Shown one piece after another: positions 5,929-10,571 of a DNA stretch of 10,571 nt. Numbering within the stretch: position 1 is the first letter of the stretch; the number at the start of each line of letters is the position of its first letter. The notes below the pieces were generated by a model, which saw nothing but the letters and a program-made list of their open reading frames with translations, did not search any database and was not told the origin of the DNA. The stretch is from Alphaproteobacteria bacterium (GTDB lineage: Bacteria; Pseudomonadota; Alphaproteobacteria; UBA8366; JADFVY01): positions 1-10,571 of the forward strand of contig JAOUMF010000031.1 of NCBI GenBank assembly GCA_029881615.1, written 5' to 3'. Both the position numbers and the translations under genes were made by a program.

Positions 5929-6474
5929 ATGGATGTCAGGACTGTATGTTTGGGCGTGCTGACGCTGGGCGACGCCACCGGCTATGAAATTCGCAAGATG
6001 TTCGAGGAAGGCCCCTTCCAGTACTTCACGGACGCGGGTTTTGGGTCGATCTATCCGGCGCTGAAAAAACTGCATGACGAGGCCTATGTCACGCTTCGGG
6101 AACAGGCGCAGGACAACCGTCCGGACAAGAAGGTCTATACTATCACGCCCGCCGGGCGCGCCGCGTTCACCGCCGCGCTCGGCAAGGCGCCGGGATTGGA
6201 CAAATTCCGCTCCGACTTTCTGCTGGCGATATTTTTCGAACATTTCCTGCCGCCGGGCATGATCGAGGAAACCATCGAAGAACGAGCAAGATGGTACCGC
6301 GAAAAACTGGAACATATGCAGTCTTGCGATCGGGCGGGATGGGGCGCGGGACCGGTATTCGTCAACCAGTTCGGCCAGGCGATTTACGGCGCGGCGGTGA
6401 AGTTCCTGGAAGAAAATCGCGATACGCTGATCGAATCAGCGGCCGACAGATATGAAACCGAAGCCACGAAATAG
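5929..6474 (+). CDS. PadR-family transcriptional regulator
   Basis: A 181-aa DNA-binding repressor of the PadR family. The N-terminal winged helix (about 1-82) shows the family hallmarks: LGVLTLGDATGYEIRKMFE (8-26), the recognition-helix region FGSIYPALKKLHDEAYV (38-54), and the wing KKVYTITPAGRAAF (67-80). Residues 95-165 form the helical C-terminal dimerisation domain typical of the longer PadR group (Vir_act_alpha_C type). Members often repress efflux or detoxification genes and release DNA on binding an aromatic or hydrophobic ligand. The ATG at 5929 has AGGA at 5916-5919 with 9-nt spacing; the in-frame TTG at 5923 is too close to it. The gene is first in an operon with the efflux genes, 16 bp from the next start, and lies downstream of two dyads, so autorepression of the whole operon is likely. 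The inducing compound is unknown. Confidence 0.9.
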   Translation: MDVRTVCLGVLTLGDATGYEIRKMFEEGPFQYFTDAGFGSIYPALKKLHDEAYVTLREQAQDNRPDKKVYTITPAGRAAFTAALGKAPGLDKFRSDFLLAIFFEHFLPPGMIEETIEERARWYREKLEHMQSCDRAGWGAGPVFVNQFGQAIYGAAVKFLEENRDTLIESAADRYETEATK

Positions 6475-6490
6475 GCGGGACAAAAAAATT

Positions 6491-7603
6491 ATGAAAAGTT
6501 CATACGCAATGGCGCTGGTTATCGCGCTGGCCGCAGTCGGTTGGCTGGCCTCGCCTTACCTGACCGGCGGCACCGCAAACGAGGTAGAGGTCCCCGAGGC
6601 AACGCCGACGCCCGTCGTGACAAAGGCGCCCATGCGCGTACAAGTGCGCGAATCGATTGCCGAAATCCGCATCAATTCGCTGATATTGACGGGCCAGACC
6701 GAACCGTCACGCCATGCCACCGTCAGCGCGGAAACAGCGGCCCGTGTCATTGCCGTGGAAGCCGAGGAAGGCAGCGTCGTCAAGGAAGGCGACATCATCG
6801 TCCGGCTGGCCACGGATGACCGCGAGGCCCAGCTTGCAGAGGCGCGAGCGCTGCTGAAACATCGCCAGATCGAATATAGCGCGGCCAACAAGCTGTCTTC
6901 CAAAGGCTATCAAACCCAGACGAAGCTGGCAGAAACCAGTGCCAACCTGGAGTCCGCCGAGGCGCACCTGCGCCGCATCGAAATCGATATGGAACGCACC
7001 GTGATCCGTGCCCCCTTCGACGGGGTGATACAGACCCGCATGGTCGAGGTTGGCGACTACCTGAAAGTCGGCAGCCCGGTTGCGCTGGTGATCGACCTCG
7101 ACCCGCTGATCGCTGTCGCGCAGGTGTCGGAACGCGAGATCGCCGGCGTCGTCAATGGAGTCGATGCCAAGGTGCGCCTGGTAACCGGCGACATCATCGA
7201 TGGACGGGTACGATATGTCTCGTCGGTCGGCAGCGAGGGCACCCGAACCTTCCGGGTGGAACTGGAAATAGACAACGCGGAAAACCGGCTGGCGGCCGGG
7301 CTGACCGCCGAAATTCGCCTGCCGGTAGCTGCGGTCGAGGCGCATAACATGTCGCCGGCCGCGCTGACCCTGGACGACACCGGCGTGATCGGCGTCAAGA
7401 TCGTGGATGAGCGGAATATTGTGCGCTTCCACCCCATACAACTGGTTTCGGACGGGCTGGATGGAGTCTGGATCGGCGGTCTTCCACGCGAGGCGACGAT
7501 CATTACCGTGGGCCAGGAGTTCGTAATGCCGGGCCAGACGGTGACGCCCGTGCCGCAAGGCACAACACCGTCAGCAGCAAAACCAAGCAGGAGCGCCTCG
7601 TGA
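6491..7603 (+). CDS. RND efflux membrane fusion protein (periplasmic adaptor)
   Basis: A 370-aa HlyD/AcrA-type adaptor that links an inner-membrane RND pump to an outer-membrane channel across the periplasm. The N-terminus has a membrane-spanning or signal segment (6-25) without a lipobox cysteine, so it is probably anchored by an uncleaved helix or secreted. Domains in order: first half of the lipoyl-like domain (about 76-107, SAETAARVIAVEAEEGSVV), alpha-helical hairpin (111-168), second half of the lipoyl-like domain (170-202, RAPFDGVIQTRMVEVGDYL), beta-barrel (about 205-280, with SEREIAG and FRVELEIDN), and a membrane-proximal domain with GLDGVWI (322-328), ending in a Ser/Pro-rich tail. 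The start at 6491 gives a normal signal segment; AGGCGGGA is 10 nt upstream. An earlier in-frame ATG at 6452 would overlap the PadR gene and put a very basic stretch first. The gene overlaps the transporter start by 4 bp. Confidence 0.9.
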   Translation: MKSSYAMALVIALAAVGWLASPYLTGGTANEVEVPEATPTPVVTKAPMRVQVRESIAEIRINSLILTGQTEPSRHATVSAETAARVIAVEAEEGSVVKEGDIIVRLATDDREAQLAEARALLKHRQIEYSAANKLSSKGYQTQTKLAETSANLESAEAHLRRIEIDMERTVIRAPFDGVIQTRMVEVGDYLKVGSPVALVIDLDPLIAVAQVSEREIAGVVNGVDAKVRLVTGDIIDGRVRYVSSVGSEGTRTFRVELEIDNAENRLAAGLTAEIRLPVAAVEAHNMSPAALTLDDTGVIGVKIVDERNIVRFHPIQLVSDGLDGVWIGGLPREATIITVGQEFVMPGQTVTPVPQGTTPSAAKPSRSAS

Positions 7604-10571
7604 GACTGATCGACGCGGCCCTGTCGCATTCGCGCACGGTAATTTCCTTGTTACTGCTGATACTGGTCAGCGGCGCTTACGCATGGATGGAAATCCCGAA
7701 GGAAGCCGATCCGGATATCACCATTCCGAAAATCTATGTCACGATCAATCATGAAGGCATCAGCCAGGAAGATGCCGAACGGGCTCTGGTGCGCCCGCTG
7801 GAAGAAAAACTTCGCTCCATCGAGGGCGTAAAGGAAATGATCTCGTGGGCGCGCGAGGGCGGCGCCAATATCCTGCTGGAATTCGACGCCGGCTTCGACC
7901 CCGACAGCGCGCTGCTGGACGTGCGCGAGGAAGTGGACAGCGCGAAAAAGGATTTGCCCGCCAGCGGCGAAGACCCGCATGTGCAGGAAATCAACATAAG
8001 CCTGTTCCCGGTGCTGGTGGTGACCATGTCGGGACCGTTACCGGAACGGACATTGCTGCGCCTGGCGCGCGACGTCAAGGACCGGATCGAAGCGATCCCT
8101 GCAGTCCTGGAGGTCAAGATTGCCGGAGATCGCGATGAACGGGTAGAAGTAATCGTCGACCCCGTTCTGGTCGAGAGCTATGCGCTGGATCCCGAACGCA
8201 TGGCCGTTGTCGTCAGCCGGTTTAACCAGTTGATCGCGGCCGGCGCCATGGATACGGGCCAGGGCCGTTTTTCGGTCAAGGTTCCCGGCATATTCGATTC
8301 GGTGCGCGACATCATGAGCTTGCCGGTCAAGGTCGAGGGGAATGCCGTCGTTACGCTGGGCGATATCGCCACTGTGCAGCGTACTTTCCGCGACGCCGAT
8401 GGATTCGCCCGGGTCAACGGCCACCCGGCACTGGCGCTGGAAGTCTCCAAGCGCGCTGGCGAAAACATCATCGATACCATCGCCGAGGTGCGCGATGTCG
8501 TCGAGGCAAGCCGGCTGATCTGGCCGGAAACCGTGGAAGTCACCTACAGTCAGGACAAGTCCAAGGATATCCGGCTGATGCTGGGCGACCTGCAGAACAA
8601 TGTTATCAGCGCAGTGCTGCTGGTTATGATTGTCGTCATCGCGGCGCTCGGCTGGCGTTCCGGCGTTCTGGTGGGAATTGCCATTCCCGGCTCGTTCCTT
8701 AGCGGCATCCTGGTGCTGGCCGCCTTCGGGTTGACGATGAATATCGTGGTGCTGTTCGCGCTGATACTTGCCGTCGGGATGCTGGTGGACGGTGCTATCG
8801 TGGTCACCGAATATGCCGACCGAAAGATGACAGAGGGCGAGCCGCGCAAGCTGGCATACGCAATGGCCGCCAAGCGCATGTCATGGCCAATTATCGCCTC
8901 GACGGCCACTACCCTGGCGGCCTTCCTCCCGCTGCTGTTCTGGCCGGGCATCGTCGGCCAGTTCATGAAATATCTACCGATCACACTGATCGCTACATTG
9001 GCGGCATCGCTGGTCATGGCGCTGGTCTTCGTACCGACCATCGGCGCCTTCATCGGCAAACCCGGCGCCGAGGACGAACATACCGCCCAGGCCCTGGCGG
9101 CCGGCAGCGGCGAAGAATTGATGCGCCTGAAGGGGCCTGTCGGCGCATATGTACGCCTGTTGGGGATAACGTTACGCTACCCGTCCCTGGTTCTTGTGTT
9201 GGCCCTGGCAACGTTAATGGGCACCTGGGTCGCTTATGGCACGTTCGGCAAGGGCGTTGAGTTTTTCCCGAAGGTGGAACCCGACCGCGCCATCGTACAG
9301 GTCCATGCGCGCGGGAACCTGGCGGCGCGAGAACAGGACGAACTGGTTGCCCGGGTCGAGGCACACATACTCGATATCGCCCGGGAACGAGGCGAATTCA
9401 CTACCGTCTATACCGCCAGCGGCAAACGGGAAACCCGCTCCGAAGAAGCCGAGGATGTAGTTGGCACGATCTCGCTGGATTTCATTGAATGGAACCATCG
9501 CCGGCCAGCGCGCGAAATTCTGGCCGAAATTCTACAACGTAGCGCCGAAATCCCGGGCATCATCGTCGAAACCAAGAAAGAAGAAGGCGGGCCGCCAGTG
9601 GGCAAGCCGGTTCATATCGAACTGGCCTCCAACGACTGGGAACGGATGGGCACGGCAATCGATCTGGTCCGCACTCATCTGGAGCAGACAGACGGTCTGC
9701 GCGATATCGAGGACAGCCGCCCGATCCCCGGCATCGAATGGGAATTGCAGGTCGATCATGAACAGGCCGCGCGCTTCGGCGCCGACGTGGCGGTCATCGG
9801 CTGGTTCGTGCAGATGGTCACCAAAGGACTGAACATCAGTTCTTATCGGCCGGACAACAGCGACGACGAGTTGGATATCGTTGTCCGCTTCCCCGAGACA
9901 AACAGGAATTTGGGGCAATTGGACAGCATCCGCATCCGGACCGAACTGGGCCTGGTGCCGATCGGCAATTTTGTCAAGCGCGTGGCGCGGCCCAAGGCCG
10001 GAACGCTGCAGCGGGTCAACATGCGCCGCGTCATGTCGGTAAAGGCGGACGTAGTGGAAGGCGTACTGGCCGACGACAAAGTCCGCGAACTGCGCCAATG
10101 GATCGCCGGCGCCGAATTGCCCGCCGGCGTCACCTGGAAATTCAAGGGCGAAGACGAAGAACAGGCCGCCGCGAAAAGTTTTCTCGGCAAAGCCTTCGGC
10201 GTCGCCCTGTTCATCATGGCGATCATCCTGGTAACCCAGTTCAATAGCTTCTACAGCGGGTTCCTGATCCTGTCGGCGGTAATCATGTCGACGGTCGGGG
10301 TATTGCTGGGATTGCTGATCACCGGTCAACCCTTCGGCATCGTGATGAGCGGCATCGGCGTTATCGCCCTGGCGGGCATCGTGGTGAATAACAATATCGT
10401 GCTTATCGACACGTTCGACCGGCTGCGCGAAATCGAACCCGATGCCAAACTGGCGGTGCTACGAACCGGCGCCCAGCGACTGCGGCCGGTGATGCTCACC
10501 ACGGTAACGACGATCCTGGGACTGCTGCCCATGGTGCTTCGGGTGAATATCGATTTCGTCAGCCGCGAAAT
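7600..10571 (+). CDS. RND efflux inner-membrane transporter (3' end outside window)
   Basis: Proton-driven RND exporter; 990 codons are in the window and the reading frame is still open at base 10571, so about 40-70 residues including the last membrane helix are missing. It starts at GTG 7600 in a GTGA overlap with the adaptor stop, with AGGAG (7589-7593) 6 nt upstream. Visible layout: TM1 (about 14-30), first porter lobe, TM2-TM6 (about 334-486), TM7 (528-548), second porter lobe, TM8-TM11 (about 866-980). TM4 reads GMLVDGAIVVTE, keeping the essential Asp (D397, AcrB D407 position) but with Gly398 where AcrB has its second Asp. TM10 reads GIVVNNNIVLID (926-937), with Asn930 where AcrB has Lys940. 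Such residues occur in a known subgroup of proteobacterial pumps. Lipid-, dye- or drug-type (HAE) substrates are likelier than metals, since no metal-binding cluster is seen, but specificity is not readable. Confidence 0.92.
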   Translation, partial: MRLIDAALSHSRTVISLLLLILVSGAYAWMEIPKEADPDITIPKIYVTINHEGISQEDAERALVRPLEEKLRSIEGVKEMISWAREGGANILLEFDAGFDPDSALLDVREEVDSAKKDLPASGEDPHVQEINISLFPVLVVTMSGPLPERTLLRLARDVKDRIEAIPAVLEVKIAGDRDERVEVIVDPVLVESYALDPERMAVVVSRFNQLIAAGAMDTGQGRFSVKVPGIFDSVRDIMSLPVKVEGNAVVTLGDIATVQRTFRDADGFARVNGHPALALEVSKRAGENIIDTIAEVRDVVEASRLIWPETVEVTYSQDKSKDIRLMLGDLQNNVISAVLLVMIVVIAALGWRSGVLVGIAIPGSFLSGILVLAAFGLTMNIVVLFALILAVGMLVDGAIVVTEYADRKMTEGEPRKLAYAMAAKRMSWPIIASTATTLAAFLPLLFWPGIVGQFMKYLPITLIATLAASLVMALVFVPTIGAFIGKPGAEDEHTAQALAAGSGEELMRLKGPVGAYVRLLGITLRYPSLVLVLALATLMGTWVAYGTFGKGVEFFPKVEPDRAIVQVHARGNLAAREQDELVARVEAHILDIARERGEFTTVYTASGKRETRSEEAEDVVGTISLDFIEWNHRRPAREILAEILQRSAEIPGIIVETKKEEGGPPVGKPVHIELASNDWERMGTAIDLVRTHLEQTDGLRDIEDSRPIPGIEWELQVDHEQAARFGADVAVIGWFVQMVTKGLNISSYRPDNSDDELDIVVRFPETNRNLGQLDSIRIRTELGLVPIGNFVKRVARPKAGTLQRVNMRRVMSVKADVVEGVLADDKVRELRQWIAGAELPAGVTWKFKGEDEEQAAAKSFLGKAFGVALFIMAIILVTQFNSFYSGFLILSAVIMSTVGVLLGLLITGQPFGIVMSGIGVIALAGIVVNNNIVLIDTFDRLREIEPDAKLAVLRTGAQRLRPVMLTTVTTILGLLPMVLRVNIDFVSRE

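Noticed and set aside
5688..5978. 96-codon minus-strand frame across the PadR promoter
   Set aside because: It overlaps the operator dyads and the PadR start, and has no recognisable motif.
6452..6490. Earlier start for the membrane fusion protein
   Set aside because: It would overlap the PadR gene, lacks a good ribosome site, and adds a strongly basic stretch before the signal segment.
9532..10329. 265-codon open frame on the minus strand
   Set aside because: Antisense to the well-conserved RND transporter, with no domain-like pattern.

Overview
The window is GC-rich with tightly packed genes. Its gene content (multihaem cytochrome c, medium-chain dehydrogenase, PadR-controlled RND efflux operon) and codon style suggest a Pseudomonadota genome, most likely an alphaproteobacterium. 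This is inferred from sequence style only: there is no rRNA or other phylogenetic marker. I see no insertion sequence, tRNA, CRISPR array or phage gene.

Left part (1-1270): one exported pentahaem c-type cytochrome on the plus strand with an EF-hand-like calcium loop. It ends at a strong hairpin shared with the convergent gene that follows. Middle-left (1266-4019): a minus-strand 3-hydroxyacyl-CoA-dehydrogenase-family gene is divergent, across 80 bp, from a two-gene plus-strand operon. That operon encodes a zinc-less medium-chain (quinone-reductase-like) dehydrogenase and a family 3 solute-binding fold that lacks a signal peptide. The layout suggests a small metabolic unit; its substrate cannot be read from sequence.

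Middle-right (4020-5636): two unrecognised exported proteins converge on each other, a lipoprotein with a charged helical stretch (plus) and a small secreted protein (minus). A perfect 12-bp hairpin abuts the end of the lipoprotein gene.

Right part (5637-10571): a tripartite-type efflux operon. A PadR-family regulator is followed by an RND membrane fusion protein and an RND inner-membrane transporter that runs off the window end. Two tandem AT-rich dyads lie about 65-100 bp upstream of the regulator start and overlap a likely promoter, so autoregulation of the whole operon by the PadR protein is the simplest model. The MFP and RND genes overlap by 4 bp. No outer-membrane channel gene is visible inside the window.

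Nothing here is clearly an undescribed system. The most unusual items are the twin operator dyads, the signal-less binding protein, the calcium-loop cytochrome and the non-canonical proton-relay residues of the RND pump.
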